Assembly: GCF_900119385.1 (NCBI RefSeq)
Contig: NZ_FPKO01000009.1
Span: 209,405-273,404 of the forward strand
Direction of reading: 5' to 3'
Origin: Thermophilibacter mediterraneus
GTDB lineage: Bacteria; Actinomycetota; Coriobacteriia; Coriobacteriales; Atopobiaceae
DNA length: 64,000 nt
Shown here: positions 15,631 through 26,612 of the stretch, piece after piece
Numbering within the stretch: the first letter of the stretch is position 1
Layout: the number at the start of each line of letters is the position of its first letter
Notes under the pieces: model-generated
Database searches by the model: none
What the model was told of the DNA's origin: nothing
Seen by the model: the letters and a program-made list of their open reading frames with translations, nothing else
Made by a program: the position numbers and the translations under genes

Positions 15631-18318
15631 CTAGTCCTGGTTCTTCTCGACCGCGCGCATGACGGCCTTGTAGACCTCCATGATCGGGATGATCAGGAAC
15701 GCCAGGCCGATGGCCGTGAGCACGGCCTCGGGGTTGAGCGTCATGAAGCCGAAGATCTCGGCAAGGAAGTCAACCTCGACGGGGATGACGGTGAGCACCA
15801 CGGCGAGAAGCGCTGCACCCCACAGCCACTTGTTCTGGTGCTTGATCGTGAAGATCGAGGCGCGGCGGCTGCGCATGTTGAAGGAGTGGAAGATCTCCAC
15901 CATGGAGAGCGTGATGAACGCCATGGTGACTCCCTCGGGGTCGGGCTGGCCGTCGAGCAGCAGGCTCATGTCGATGGCGCCGTTGTGGAAGAACATGCCG
16001 GCGAAGAACGAGGCCATCACGAGCACCGTGATAATGACGCCCTGGAAGGCGATGTCGACGCCCATGCCGCCCGCGAAGACGCCGTCGGTCGCCTTGCGCG
16101 GCTTGCGCTTCATGATGTCGCCCTCTGCCTCCTCCATGCCGAGCGCAAGCGCGGGCAGGGAGTCGGTGATGAGGTTGATCCAGAGCAGCTGGACCGGCTG
16201 GAAGATGGTGAAGCCGATGAGCGTGGCGGTGAAGACCGAGAGCACCTCGGCGATGTTGGCGGAGAGCAGGAACTGGATGACCTTGCGGATGTTGTCGTAG
16301 ATCCTGCGGCCCTCTTCGCACGCGTTGATGATGGTGGCGAAGTTGTCGTCGGCGAGGACCATGTCCGCCACGTTCTTGGTGACGTCGGTGCCGGTGATGC
16401 CCATGCCGACGCCGATGTCGGCGCGCTTGATGGACGGGGCGTCGTTCACGCCGTCGCCGGTCATGGCCACGATCATGCCGCGGCCCTTCCAGGCGTCGAC
16501 GATGCGCGCCTTGTGCTCGGGCTGGACGCGCGCATAGACGCTGTACTGGGTGACCTGCTCCTTGAAGTCCTCGTCGGAGATCTTGTCGAGCTGGGCGCCG
16601 GTGATGGCGTGGCTCGCGTCCTCGCAGATGCCGAGGTTCTTGGCGATCGCCACGGCGGTGTCGATGTGGTCGCCGGTGATCATGACCGGGCGGATGCCGG
16701 CCTCCTTGGCCTCGGCGATGGCCGCGGCGACCTCGGGGCGCTCGGGATCGATCATGCCGGAGAGGCCAACGAAGGTGAGGTCGTGCTCGAGCGCCTCGGG
16801 GCTGCAGTCGTCGGGCAGGGACTTGTGCATGCGCACGGCGCTGGCGAGCACGCGCAGGGCCTCGCTGGCCATGCCCTTGTTCGCCGCCATGATCTTGTCG
16901 CGACGCGCCTCGGTCATGGGCTCGACGGAGCCGTCGGGGTTCATGACCTGGGTGCAGCGGGCGAGCACCACGTCGGGGCCACCCTTGGTGTACTGCTCGA
17001 AGGTGCCCTCGGGGGTCTTGACGACGACGGACATCATCTTGCGGCCGGAGTCGAACGGGGCCTCGCCCACGCGCTCGTAGCGCTCGGCGTTCCCGTTCTC
17101 GTAGAAGCCGGCCTTGGCGGCGTCGTTGACCAGGGCGCACTCGGTGGGCTCGCCCACGGACTCGCCCTTCTCGGCGTCCCACTTGGCGTCGGAGCACAGC
17201 GCCATGGCGCGCACGTGCAGCTCCTCGGGGCCGGCGCACTCGTGCTTGACGACGGTCATCTTGTTCTGGGTGAGCGTGCCGGTCTTGTCCGAGCAGATGA
17301 TCTGCGTGCAGCCGAGGGTCTCGACGGCGGTCATCTTGCGGATGATGGCCTGGCGCCTGGACATCTTGGTGACGCCCATCGAGAGCACGATCGTGACCAC
17401 GGCCACGAGACCCTCGGGGATGGCGGCGACAGCCAGCGACACGGCGACCATGAAGGTGTCGAGGATCATGCCGGGGTTCTCGCCGAGCTGGGAGCCGTGA
17501 CGGATGAGGTCGACGGCGAAGATGATCACGCAGATCGCGAGCACCAGCTTGGTGAGGATGCCCGAGAGCTCGTTGAGCTTGATCTGGAGCGGCGTGAGCT
17601 CCTTCTTGGCGGTGGTGAGGGCGTCGGCGATCTTGCCCATCTCGGTCTTCATGCCGGTGCCGACGACGACGGCGCGACCGCGGCCGTAGACCACGGTGGA
17701 GCCCATGTAGCACATGTTCTTGCGGTCGCCCAGGGGGACGTCGTCGGTGCCCTCGGCGAGCTCGATCGCCTCCACGTGCTTCTCCACCGGGACGGACTCG
17801 CCGGTGAGGGCAGCTTCCTCGATCTTCATCGAGGCGCTCTCGAGGATGCGGCAGTCGGCGGGCACGGAGTCGCCGGCCTCGAGAAGGACGACGTCACCGG
17901 GGACGAGCTCAGAGCTCGGCAGGTGGCTCATCTTGCCGTCGCGCACGACCTTGGACTGGGCGGCGCTCATCTCCTGGAGGGCCTCGAGGGCCTGCTCGCT
18001 CTTGGCCTCCTGGACCACGCCAAGCACGGAGTTGAGGACAACGACGAACAGGATGATCGCCGCGTCGGCCCACTCGGGCTCGCCCTGCAGGAAGCCGGCG
18101 CCGACCGAGATGGCGGCGGCCACGAGCAGCATGATGACCATCGGGTCGCCCATCTGCTCAAAGAAGCGCTTCCAGAGCGGGGTCTTCTCCTCCTTCTCGA
18201 GCTCGTTGGGCCCGTACTGGGCCAGGCGCGACGAGGCCTCTCCCGCGCTGAGGCCGCTCTCCTCGTTTGAGGAAAGCTCCCCCAGCACCTCGTCCTTGGA
18301 CTCTAGGTACTCCTTCAT
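15631..18318 (-). CDS. P-type Ca2+-transporting ATPase (P2-type)
   Basis: 895 aa. N-terminal cation-ATPase domain (1-60), membrane helices from ~58, actuator motif TGES at 172-175, PEGL in helix 4 at 301-304, phosphorylation Asp344 in CSDKTGTLTQ, nucleotide-binding domain, and the hinge TGDGVNDAPS. The C-terminal membrane bundle follows, with NLITDSLPALALGMEEAE. The PEGL motif and the PMR1/SERCA-like order support Ca2+ export coupled to ATP hydrolysis rather than heavy-metal transport (no CPC). Mn2+ cannot be excluded. Single-gene transcription unit with a hairpin downstream. Nothing appears damaged. Confidence 0.92.
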   Translation of the reverse strand: MKEYLESKDEVLGELSSNEESGLSAGEASSRLAQYGPNELEKEEKTPLWKRFFEQMGDPMVIMLLVAAAISVGAGFLQGEPEWADAAIILFVVVLNSVLGVVQEAKSEQALEALQEMSAAQSKVVRDGKMSHLPSSELVPGDVVLLEAGDSVPADCRILESASMKIEEAALTGESVPVEKHVEAIELAEGTDDVPLGDRKNMCYMGSTVVYGRGRAVVVGTGMKTEMGKIADALTTAKKELTPLQIKLNELSGILTKLVLAICVIIFAVDLIRHGSQLGENPGMILDTFMVAVSLAVAAIPEGLVAVVTIVLSMGVTKMSRRQAIIRKMTAVETLGCTQIICSDKTGTLTQNKMTVVKHECAGPEELHVRAMALCSDAKWDAEKGESVGEPTECALVNDAAKAGFYENGNAERYERVGEAPFDSGRKMMSVVVKTPEGTFEQYTKGGPDVVLARCTQVMNPDGSVEPMTEARRDKIMAANKGMASEALRVLASAVRMHKSLPDDCSPEALEHDLTFVGLSGMIDPERPEVAAAIAEAKEAGIRPVMITGDHIDTAVAIAKNLGICEDASHAITGAQLDKISDEDFKEQVTQYSVYARVQPEHKARIVDAWKGRGMIVAMTGDGVNDAPSIKRADIGVGMGITGTDVTKNVADMVLADDNFATIINACEEGRRIYDNIRKVIQFLLSANIAEVLSVFTATLIGFTIFQPVQLLWINLITDSLPALALGMEEAEGDIMKRKPRKATDGVFAGGMGVDIAFQGVIITVLVMASFFAGMFFHNGAIDMSLLLDGQPDPEGVTMAFITLSMVEIFHSFNMRSRRASIFTIKHQNKWLWGAALLAVVLTVIPVEVDFLAEIFGFMTLNPEAVLTAIGLAFLIIPIMEVYKAVMRAVEKNQD

Positions 18319-18458
18319 TCAGTTCCCCTCCTGGGAAGTCGGCGCCCGGCAGATTGATGCCCGATCGTAATTCCCCAGGGGAGGGGCAAGGGCCCATCAA
18401 GGCTGCCATGCCGGACGCATGGATAAAAACACGACGCATATTCTACCCGACGGCGGAC

Positions 18459-18857
18459 CTACGATTCAGTCTCCCTTCCGTTGTCCCCTCCACATACCGC
18501 ACGTCTCCGCGAGACGGCGCAGACCAGCCAGGCCGCGGGCACCGTGACCATGAGCGCGGGGTAGAACCACGCCGGGTCAAAGGCGCCGAACAGGGCGCCG
18601 CCGATCACGGGCCCAAGCGTCATCCCCACGTCGAAGCCCATGCAGTACGTGCTGTTGGCGAGCCCCACGCTCCCGGGGCCGGCCTCGCGGACTGCCGCGG
18701 ACTGGCAGACCGAGCACATGACGCCGTAGCCGCCTGCCATGAAGGGGGCCGCGAGCAGCAGCCCGACGGCATCGGTCATGGTGGCGAGAAGGGCGAGCGA
18801 GGTCGCCGCGGAGACTCCCGACGCCACGACGAACTCTCGATTATGTGGCTCTGCCAT
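18459..18857 (-). pseudogene. C-terminal remnant of a major-facilitator transporter
   Basis: 132 residues beginning MAEPHNREFVVASG and covering only about four hydrophobic segments (SAATSLALLATMTDAVGLL, then MAGGYGVMCSVCQSAAV, DVGMTLGPVIGGALFG, and YPALMVTVPAAWLVC). MFS proteins have 12 segments and ~400 residues. The motif GLANSTYCMGFDVGMTLGPVIGG is typical of the second half of drug-efflux type members. No matching N-terminal half exists upstream, where the ldh promoter lies. Read as a decayed gene; a real mini-protein is less likely. Confidence 0.65.
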
Positions 18858-18898
18858 GAACTGATTCCGAATACAAGCCTTTTTCGGCGAGCGCGGCG

Positions 18899-18926
18899 CT
18901 TACAGATAGCTTGCCTGCGCTAAACT
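18899..18926 (+). promoter_or_regulatory. Possible promoter for the lactate dehydrogenase gene
   Basis: CTTACA at 18899-18904 and TAAACT at 18921-18926 with a 16-base spacer, about 58 bases before the start codon. Four of six matches at -35, so only a candidate. Confidence 0.35.
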
Positions 18927-18983
18927 TGGGGGCTGTAGATTGTTGGCGTACGTGCGCCTCGCGCACACAGAAAGGACCTCGCG

Positions 18984-19988
18984 ATGAACATTCTCTTCTA
19001 CGGAACCGCCAGCTACGACAAGGCTTCCTTCACCAAGGAGCTCGCGGACTACCCCGAGATCAAGATTGACTTCACCGAGACCAACCTCACCCCCATGACC
19101 GCCGCCCTCGCCCGCGGCTATGACGCCGTCTGCGCCTTCGTCAACGCCGACTGCGGCGCCATGACGCTCGAGATTCTCGCCGGCTTTGGCGTCAAGCTCC
19201 TCCTCATGCGTTGCGCCGGCTTCGACGCCGTCAACGTCGCCGTGGCCAAGGACCTTGGCATGAAGGTCACCCGCGTCCCGGCCTACTCGCCTGAGGCAAT
19301 CGCCGAGCACGCCATGGCGCTTGCCCTCGCCGCCAACCGCCGCATCTGCAAGGGCTACATCCGCGTCCGCGAGAACGACTTCTCCCTCGACGGCCTGGTG
19401 GGCGACACGCTCCACGGCAAGACCGCCGGCATCATCGGCACCGGCCGCATCGGCGCCGCCCTCTGCCGCATCTGCAAGGGCTTCGGCATGAAGGTCCTGG
19501 GCTCCGACCTCTACCCCAACCAGAAGCTCGTCGACGAGGAGCACGTCGTCGACGAGTACGTCGACTACGACGAGCTCTATCGCCGCTCCGACCTCATCTC
19601 GCTGCACGCCTTCCTCAACGAGGAGAGCCGTCACATGATCAACGACGAGTCCATCTCCAAGATGAAGGACGGCGTCATCTTCGTGAACACCGGTCGTGGC
19701 GGCCTCGTTGACACCCAGGCGCTCATCCGCGGCATCCTCTCCGGCAAGATCGGCGCCGCGGGCATCGACGTCTACGACGAGGAGGGCCCGAACGTCTACC
19801 AGAACCGCGCCGGCCAGGTCATCGACTCCGTCACCGCGCGCCTGTGCTCCTTCCCCAACGTCGTCATGACGAGCCACCAGGCGTTCTTCACCCACGAGGC
19901 CCTCGGCGAGATCGCCCGCGTCACCCTCGACAACGCGCGCGCCTTCGCCAACGGCACCGACTTTGTTGACCGCAGCGTCGTCTGCTAG
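18984..19988 (+). CDS. ldhA: D-lactate dehydrogenase (2-hydroxyacid dehydrogenase family)
   Basis: 334 aa with AAAGGA in front of the ATG. D-isomer 2-hydroxyacid dehydrogenase fold: substrate domain 1-100, NAD domain with GTGRIGAALCR at ~147-157, catalytic Arg in NTGRGG, Glu in DVYDEEGP and His in TSHQAFFT. The length and the YSPEAIAEHAMAL and HAFLNEESRHMIN blocks match fermentative D-LDH of the LdhA type, which reduces pyruvate to D-lactate and regenerates NAD+. It is followed after 40 bases by pyruvate kinase in the same direction, so pyruvate formation and its reduction are co-located and probably co-expressed. Confidence 0.93.
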   Translation: MNILFYGTASYDKASFTKELADYPEIKIDFTETNLTPMTAALARGYDAVCAFVNADCGAMTLEILAGFGVKLLLMRCAGFDAVNVAVAKDLGMKVTRVPAYSPEAIAEHAMALALAANRRICKGYIRVRENDFSLDGLVGDTLHGKTAGIIGTGRIGAALCRICKGFGMKVLGSDLYPNQKLVDEEHVVDEYVDYDELYRRSDLISLHAFLNEESRHMINDESISKMKDGVIFVNTGRGGLVDTQALIRGILSGKIGAAGIDVYDEEGPNVYQNRAGQVIDSVTARLCSFPNVVMTSHQAFFTHEALGEIARVTLDNARAFANGTDFVDRSVVC

Positions 19989-20027
19989 GCACGCTGAACG
20001 TAGACCCCATGCGAAGAAAGGGATCTG

Positions 20028-21476
20028 ATGGCATTTAACAAGAAGAAGACCAAGATCGTTTGCACGATGGGACCCGCCACCGAGGACGAGGAGGTGCTGC
20101 GCCAGCTCATCCTTCACGGCATGAACGTCGCGCGCTTCAACTTCTCCCACGGCAGCCACGAGTACCACCGCAAGAACATCGAGCGTGTTCGCCGTCTTTC
20201 CCAGGAGCTGTCCATCCCCGTCGCCATCATGCTCGACACCAAGGGCCCCGAGGTCCGCACGGGCATGCTCGAGGGCGGCAAGAAGGTCTCGCTCGAGACG
20301 GGCAAGACCTGTGTCGTCACCACCGACGATGATGTCATCGGCACCGCCGAGCGCTTCTCGCTCGACTACAAGACCCTTCCTGCCGAGGTCGAGAAGGGCA
20401 CCGTCATCCTGATCGACGACGGCCTCATCGGCCTCGAGGTCGACCACGTCGAGGGCAACGACATCCACTGCGTCATCACCAACGGCGGCGAGCTCGGCGA
20501 GAAGAAGGGCGTCAACTTCCCCAACCTCAACATCAACCTGCCGTCCGTCACCGCCCAGGACCGCGCGGACATCATGTTTGGCTGCGAGCTCGGCATCGAC
20601 GCCATCGCCGCCTCCTTCATCCGCGACGGCGCCGCGGTCGAGGAGATCCGCAAGATCTGCATCGAGATGGGCACCCCTGACGTCCTCATCTTCCCCAAGA
20701 TCGAGAGCGCGCTGGGCGTCAAGAACTTCGACGAGATCCTCCACGTGTCCGACGGCTGCATGGTCGCCCGTGGCGACCTGGGCGTCGAGGTTCCCGCCGC
20801 GCAGGTCCCGCACATCCAGAAGACCATCATCCGGAAGTGCAAGGAGCACTACAAGCCCGTCATCACGGCCACGCAGATGCTCGACTCCATGCAGCGCAAC
20901 CCTCGCCCCACGCGCGCCGAGGTCAACGACGTCGCCAACGCCGTCTACGACGGCACGGACTGCGTGATGCTCTCCGGCGAGACCGCTGCCGGCAAGTACC
21001 CCATCGACGCCGTCAAGACCATGTCCGAGATCTGCAAGGAGACCGAGAAGTACCTGCCCGAGCGGCGTGAGTACTTCGACCGTGGCGGCGTGCGCAACGT
21101 CAACGGCGCGACCGGCTTCGCCGCGCTCGAGATGGCCGACCACGTGGGCGCCAAGTGCATCCTTGCCCCCACCAACTCCGGCCGCTCCGCTCGCCTCATC
21201 TCCACCTTCCGTCCGAAGATGCCGCTGTTCGCGACGTCCCCGAACGAGAAGACCATCCGTCGCACCTGCTTCTACTGGGGCGTCTACGCATACCGCACCA
21301 CCGAGCAGGGCTCGCTCTCGAGCACGCTCTACGACGCGCTGCTCACCGCCAAGCGCAACGGCCTCGTCGACACCGGCGACATCGTGGTCATCACCGCCGG
21401 CGACCCGCAGACCTCCCCGCGCCTCGGCGACTACACCACCTCCACCAACGTGGCGATGGTGGCCCAGGTCCAGTAA
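20028..21476 (+). CDS. pyk: Pyruvate kinase
   Basis: 482 aa. TIM-barrel with KIVCTMGPATEDEEVLRQL, ARFNFSHGSHEYH, the substrate-binding LDTKGPEVRTG, the metal/PEP site FPKIES and the signature loop VARGDLGVEVPAAQVP. The C-terminal allosteric domain begins near 355. It lacks the extra C-terminal PEP-utiliser domain found in Bacillus. The reaction is phosphoenolpyruvate plus ADP to pyruvate plus ATP. RBS AAAGGGATCTG. A strong terminator hairpin follows. Together with the upstream D-LDH it forms the terminal section of homolactic-type fermentation. Confidence 0.96.
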   Translation: MAFNKKKTKIVCTMGPATEDEEVLRQLILHGMNVARFNFSHGSHEYHRKNIERVRRLSQELSIPVAIMLDTKGPEVRTGMLEGGKKVSLETGKTCVVTTDDDVIGTAERFSLDYKTLPAEVEKGTVILIDDGLIGLEVDHVEGNDIHCVITNGGELGEKKGVNFPNLNINLPSVTAQDRADIMFGCELGIDAIAASFIRDGAAVEEIRKICIEMGTPDVLIFPKIESALGVKNFDEILHVSDGCMVARGDLGVEVPAAQVPHIQKTIIRKCKEHYKPVITATQMLDSMQRNPRPTRAEVNDVANAVYDGTDCVMLSGETAAGKYPIDAVKTMSEICKETEKYLPERREYFDRGGVRNVNGATGFAALEMADHVGAKCILAPTNSGRSARLISTFRPKMPLFATSPNEKTIRRTCFYWGVYAYRTTEQGSLSSTLYDALLTAKRNGLVDTGDIVVITAGDPQTSPRLGDYTTSTNVAMVAQVQ

Positions 21477-21496
21477 GGGCGCGCACACGCACGCAC

Positions 21497-21530
21497 GGGC
21501 CCCGAGGGACGTCCCCCGGGGCCCTTTCTT
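21497..21530 (+). terminator. Rho-independent terminator after pyk
   Basis: GGGCCCCG at 21497-21504 pairs perfectly with CGGGGCCC at 21517-21524, followed by TTTCTT. Confidence 0.85.
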
Positions 21531-21566
21531 GTGTCGCTGGAATCGCTTTCGCCGGGACCGTCGGGC

Positions 21567-22433
21567 CTAGGCCGAAAGGGTGACCATCTCCGTGGCTGCC
21601 GAGACGATGTCCGGGCCGTTGGTGTCGAGGTCGCCGGTGACAAGAAACGGGTCGGCGCCACCGTCCTTCTCGAGGTCGCCCCCCCGGTTGACGTGGAAGC
21701 GGTACGAGATCCGGTCCGCGCGGATGACGGACTTCGAGTAGTGCAGCGGATGCCCGTCGGCACGCAGCACGAGCTTGCGCAGCACGAACAGCGGAGCGCC
21801 CACCATGCACCTGAGCAGGCGCGCCTCGTCGCCGCGCGTGCTCGACGCCTCGAGGGTGAGGTCCTCCTCGCCAAAGCGGTAGCCGTAGACGCGCGTCACG
21901 AGCGAGTAGAACGAGACGTCCTCGCCTATGCGCTCGAGCAGGCCCGGAAACGCCGCCGCGGACACGAAGAGGTCGTCGATGGCGAGGGGGACCTCGCCCT
22001 CGAGCACGAGCCTCCTCAGGTAGGTGACGTCGTCGCCCAGAGTGACCCCCAGCCGCTCGGCGATGGACTCGTTGGCGGGTATCTCCTTGCCCTCGATGAT
22101 CTGGTAGCTGGTCTGCATGCCCTGGCGGGAGAGCTCGTCAAAGCCCCGGTCCCGCCCGCTGCCGATGCCCACCACGTACTTGGGCACTGCCACGAACGTC
22201 CCGCGGCCGCGCACCTTTTTGAGCAGCCCCTCCTCCACGAGGTCCTGGACGGCGCGACGCACGGTGATGCGGCTCACCCCGTACTCCTCGCAGAGCTCGG
22301 GCTCGGTGGGGATGCGCTCCCCCACCGCGTACTCGCCCGAGATCATCTTCTGCTTGAGTTCGGTCTCCAGCTGGAGATACAGCAGCCCGTTGGTATAGGA
22401 GTCGAGCACGAGGTCCTTCTGCTTGGCGGTCAC
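21567..22433 (-). CDS. GntR/UTRA regulator of the fructosamine operon
   Basis: 288 aa from a GTG at 22433 with GGAGG five bases upstream. Residues ~15-85 are a winged-helix GntR domain (YAVGERIPTEPELCEEYGV, SRITVRRAVQDLVEEGLL, GRGTFVAVPK). The rest is a UTRA ligand domain typical of the HutC/FrlR subfamily, which senses a phosphorylated or amino-linked small molecule. It is the last gene of the leftward opp-frl operon, 31 bases after oppF, and probably represses it by binding the palindrome at 30201-30218. FrlR of Bacillus is a family relative in the same type of locus. Effector assignment is inference. Confidence 0.82.
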   Translation of the reverse strand: MTAKQKDLVLDSYTNGLLYLQLETELKQKMISGEYAVGERIPTEPELCEEYGVSRITVRRAVQDLVEEGLLKKVRGRGTFVAVPKYVVGIGSGRDRGFDELSRQGMQTSYQIIEGKEIPANESIAERLGVTLGDDVTYLRRLVLEGEVPLAIDDLFVSAAAFPGLLERIGEDVSFYSLVTRVYGYRFGEEDLTLEASSTRGDEARLLRCMVGAPLFVLRKLVLRADGHPLHYSKSVIRADRISYRFHVNRGGDLEKDGGADPFLVTGDLDTNGPDIVSAATEMVTLSA

Positions 22434-22464
22434 AGGCCCCTCCGGAACAAGGGCGCCCCCGTCC

Positions 22465-23423
22465 TCAGTCGACCCAAGCCTCGAGCTGCTGATCTGTGGC
22501 CAGGACGGAATGGGTGCCGGATACGATATGGTAGCTTCCCTCATCATAACGAATCCCCTGGGCCTTGGCATCATAAACAAGCGGGTGACGGTCGCGCTCG
22601 ACCTGCGGGTTGAAGCGTGGAATCGCCGAGATGAGCGAGCGGGTGTAGGGGTGCACGGGATGCGAGAAGATCTCGTCGGTGCGCCCAGACTCCACGATGT
22701 GGCCGAGGTGCATGACTGCGATGTGGTCGGAGATGTAGCGGACCATCGAGAGGTCGTGGGCGATGAACAGGTACGCCGCGCCCGTCTCCTGCTGGATGTC
22801 GCGCATGAGGTTGACGACCTGCGCCTGGATGGACACGTCAAGGGCCGAGATGGCCTCGTCGGCGATGACGAGCTTGGGGTTCATGATAAGCGCCCGCGCC
22901 AGGCCTACGCGCTGGCGCTGTCCGCCGGAGAACTGGCTCGGGTAGCGGTTGGCCTGCGACCGAGAGAGGCCCACACGGTCCATCATCTGGTAGACGAGCT
23001 CCTCTCGCTCGCGCCGGTCCATGTGCGGCCGATGGGCGTCCAGGCCGGTGGCGATGGTGTCGATGACCTTGCGGTAGGGGTTGAGCGACGCCATGGGATC
23101 CTGGAAGACCATGGACATGTTGGTCCGCAGCCGCTGAGCGACCTCCTTGGAGAGCTTGCCGGAGATGTCGTCCCCGTCGAACACGATCGAGCCGGAGGTG
23201 ATGTCGTCGAGGCGGATGACCGCCCGGCCCGTGGTCGACTTGCCCGAGCCGGACTCGCCGACCAGGCCAAACGTCTCTCCTGGCATGATGTCAAAGGAGA
23301 CGTCGTCGACGGCCTTCACGACGTTGCCACCCGGGATCTTGAAGTACTGCCTGAGGTTCCTCACGCTCAGGAGCGGACCGCCCTGCTCGACGACGCCCGC
23401 GGCGCCCATCTGTGCTGACCTGC

Positions 23424-23427
<4 letters not shown>
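22465..23427 (-). CDS. oppF: Oligopeptide-type ABC transporter ATPase (OppF)
   Basis: 320 aa from a GTG at 23427 that overlaps the oppD stop as GTGA. Walker [14 protein letters not shown], signature [15 protein letters not shown], Walker [18 protein letters not shown] and the C-terminal oligo_HPY extension ([17 protein letters not shown]). OppF and OppD form the nucleotide-binding heterodimer of a dipeptide/oligopeptide importer. In this operon the imported substrate is more likely glycated amino acids or peptides than plain peptides, given the kinase and deglycase genes upstream. An internal ATG at 23409 is an alternative start. Confidence 0.9.
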
Positions 23428-24509
<1,082 letters not shown>

Positions 24510-24518
24510 GGGAATCAC

Positions 24519-25538
24519 CTAGGACCTCTCTGGGTCGAGGGCGTCGCGCAGGCCGTCACCAAACAGGTTGAAGCCCAGCATGAGGACGGCCAGAACCATG
24601 ACCGGGGCGAGCACCTGGTAGGGGTAAATCATCGCGGCGTTGTAGCCGTCGTTGATCATGGTCCCGAGAGACGCCGTGGGGGCCGGGATACCCAGGCCTA
24701 TGAAGGCGAGAAACGCCTCGAGGAAGATGGCGTTGGGGATGGAGAACATGAAGGTCACCACCACCTGCGGCATCGTGTTGGGCAAGATCTCCTTGAAGAT
24801 GATGTCGCGCGCGCTCACCCCGAGCGTCCGCGCCGCGAGCGTGAACTCCTGCGTCTTGCACTTGAGCACCTGCGCGCGCACGATGCGGCTCATGTCGATC
24901 CAGCCCGTGATGAACAGCACGATCACGATGTTGGCCAGGCCGGGCTGGAGCACCACGATGAGCAGCGTCGTGATGACGAGCTGCGGGATCGAGCTCAGCA
25001 CCTCCGTGAAGCGCTGCATCACGATGTCGACCTTACCGCCGAAGTATCCCGAGACCAGGCCGTAGACGATGCCGATGAGCACGCCCACGACAACCGCGAT
25101 CAGCGCGATGATCAGCGAGATGCGGGTTCCCTCCCACACGCGGGTCCACACGTCGCGCCCCAGGCCGTCCGTGCCAAAGAGGTGGTACTCGTTCGGGATG
25201 CCCGCCGCGCCATAGAGGTCCACGCCGTTTTGCGTCCCGTCGCAGATACCGAGCTGCTCGAGCCCGGGGATGCGCGGGGGCAGGTTGGTGATCTGGGAGT
25301 TGACGTCCGAGTAGGAGTAGGGGCTCACGATGGGCGCCACGATGGCCACGAGCACGATCAGCGCGATGACCACGAGGCTCACGACCGCGCCCTTGTTGGC
25401 GAGAAAGCGGTTGACGGTCTCGCGCGCGTAGGAGTAGTTTGCGTACTCACGCTCGTCGGTGTCGGCGTGCGCGGCGAGGTCGGCGGGTGCAAACAGGGCG
25501 TCCTCGCCCACCGTGGGGGCGGCGTTGTGTGTCGTCAT
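24519..25538 (-). CDS. oppC: Oligopeptide-type ABC transporter permease (OppC)
   Basis: 339 aa. Long cytoplasmic N-terminus, first helix GAVVSLVVIALIVLVAIVAP, an external loop with PPRIPGLEQLG and HLFGTDGLGRDVWTRV (the OppC N-terminal signature), then the BPD_transp_1 core with the EAA-type loop (AARTLGVSARDIIFKEIL) that docks the ATPases. It ends in the conserved LFGDGLRDALDP. Inner-membrane subunit of the five-gene importer; two bases separate it from oppB. Confidence 0.92.
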   Translation of the reverse strand: MTTHNAAPTVGEDALFAPADLAAHADTDEREYANYSYARETVNRFLANKGAVVSLVVIALIVLVAIVAPIVSPYSYSDVNSQITNLPPRIPGLEQLGICDGTQNGVDLYGAAGIPNEYHLFGTDGLGRDVWTRVWEGTRISLIIALIAVVVGVLIGIVYGLVSGYFGGKVDIVMQRFTEVLSSIPQLVITTLLIVVLQPGLANIVIVLFITGWIDMSRIVRAQVLKCKTQEFTLAARTLGVSARDIIFKEILPNTMPQVVVTFMFSIPNAIFLEAFLAFIGLGIPAPTASLGTMINDGYNAAMIYPYQVLAPVMVLAVLMLGFNLFGDGLRDALDPERS

Positions 25539-25540
25539 GG

Positions 25541-26530
25541 CTAGTCCTTCCCCCCTGCGATCCTGATGCGGGGGTCGATGACCACGTAAGCAATGTCGAC
25601 CAGAAGCATCGCGAGGATGAACATTACGCTGTAGATGAAGCTGATGGTGAGCACGACGTTGTAGTCGTTTTGCTGGATGGCCTGGATGTAGAGGCTGCCG
25701 AGCCCAGGGATCGAGAAGACCTTCTCCATGACCAAAGATCCGCTCATGAGGCTCACCAGCAGCGGCACGAGCACGGTGATGACGCTGATGAGGGTGTTGC
25801 GCAGCGCGTGGCGCAGCACGAGCTTGGTCTTGGAGACTCCCTTCGATGACGCGAGCAGCATGAAGTCCGAGTTCATAATGCTAATCATCTCGGAGCGGGT
25901 GTAGCGCTCCACGCTCGCCATGGGAAACATCGCGAGCGCCAGCACGGGCAGCACCGTCGAGATGGTAGGCTCGGTCGAGCTGTAGAGGATCGGGAACAGC
26001 TTGAGCTGGAAGCCCAGGAAGTACGAGAGGAACAGCGCGACAACAAACGACGGAAGGCTCACGCCCACGACCGCGATGATCGTGGCGGCGGTGTCCCAGA
26101 CGGAGCGCTCGCGCAGCGCGGCAACGATGCCCAGGATGACGCCGACCACAGCTCCCAGGATACCCGCCTCGAGGCCGATGGTGAGGGTGAGCGCGATCCT
26201 CGGTCCCACCATCTGGGAGATGGGCATGTTGGTCATGATGTTGTACGATACGCCAAAGTCGCCGTGGAGCATGTTCCACACGTAGAGGAAGAAGCGCTCG
26301 AGGACGGGCTTGTCGAGACCGTAGTGGGCGCGCAGGGCGGCAACCTGGTCGGGCGTCAGCTTCTCCTCGTTGTTGAACGGGGAGCCCGGCATAAACGAGA
26401 GGAGCATGAAGAGGACGAACATGATCACGAAGAGGGTGACCAGGGCGATGGCGACGCGTTTGAGAATGTAGCGCGCCATCGGGCTGAGCCTCGGACCGGT
26501 CCTTCCTTCTCCCTTCGCGAGCAGTTTCAT
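25541..26530 (-). CDS. oppB: Oligopeptide-type ABC transporter permease (OppB)
   Basis: 329 aa; start at 26530 because GGAGGACCATC precedes it, though the family-typical beginning is MARYILKRV 17 codons later. Six predicted helices, first VAIALVTLFVIMFVLFML. Family motif FMPGSPFNNEE and the EAA loop (LLASSKGVSKTKLVLRHAL). Pairs with OppC to form the pore. 82 bases separate it from the binding-protein gene, enough for a translation gap but no obvious promoter. Confidence 0.92.
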   Translation of the reverse strand: MKLLAKGEGRTGPRLSPMARYILKRVAIALVTLFVIMFVLFMLLSFMPGSPFNNEEKLTPDQVAALRAHYGLDKPVLERFFLYVWNMLHGDFGVSYNIMTNMPISQMVGPRIALTLTIGLEAGILGAVVGVILGIVAALRERSVWDTAATIIAVVGVSLPSFVVALFLSYFLGFQLKLFPILYSSTEPTISTVLPVLALAMFPMASVERYTRSEMISIMNSDFMLLASSKGVSKTKLVLRHALRNTLISVITVLVPLLVSLMSGSLVMEKVFSIPGLGSLYIQAIQQNDYNVVLTISFIYSVMFILAMLLVDIAYVVIDPRIRIAGGKD

Positions 26531-26612
26531 GATGGTCCTCCGATCTGTGAGAGGGGTGCCGCGCCCCGGCCTTAGACATGGGAGGAAGAGCCGGGGCGCG
26601 ACGTGTGGGGAG

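Noticed and set aside
15418-18270. Very long open frame on the plus strand opposite the Ca2+-ATPase gene
   Set aside because: It is the complement of a well-supported gene; the translation is low-complexity Asp/Gly/Val/Leu/His, typical of antisense frames in GC-rich DNA.
18900-21488. Long minus-strand open frame opposite ldhA and pyk
   Set aside because: Antisense shadow of two conserved enzymes, with no recognisable motif or ribosome-binding site.
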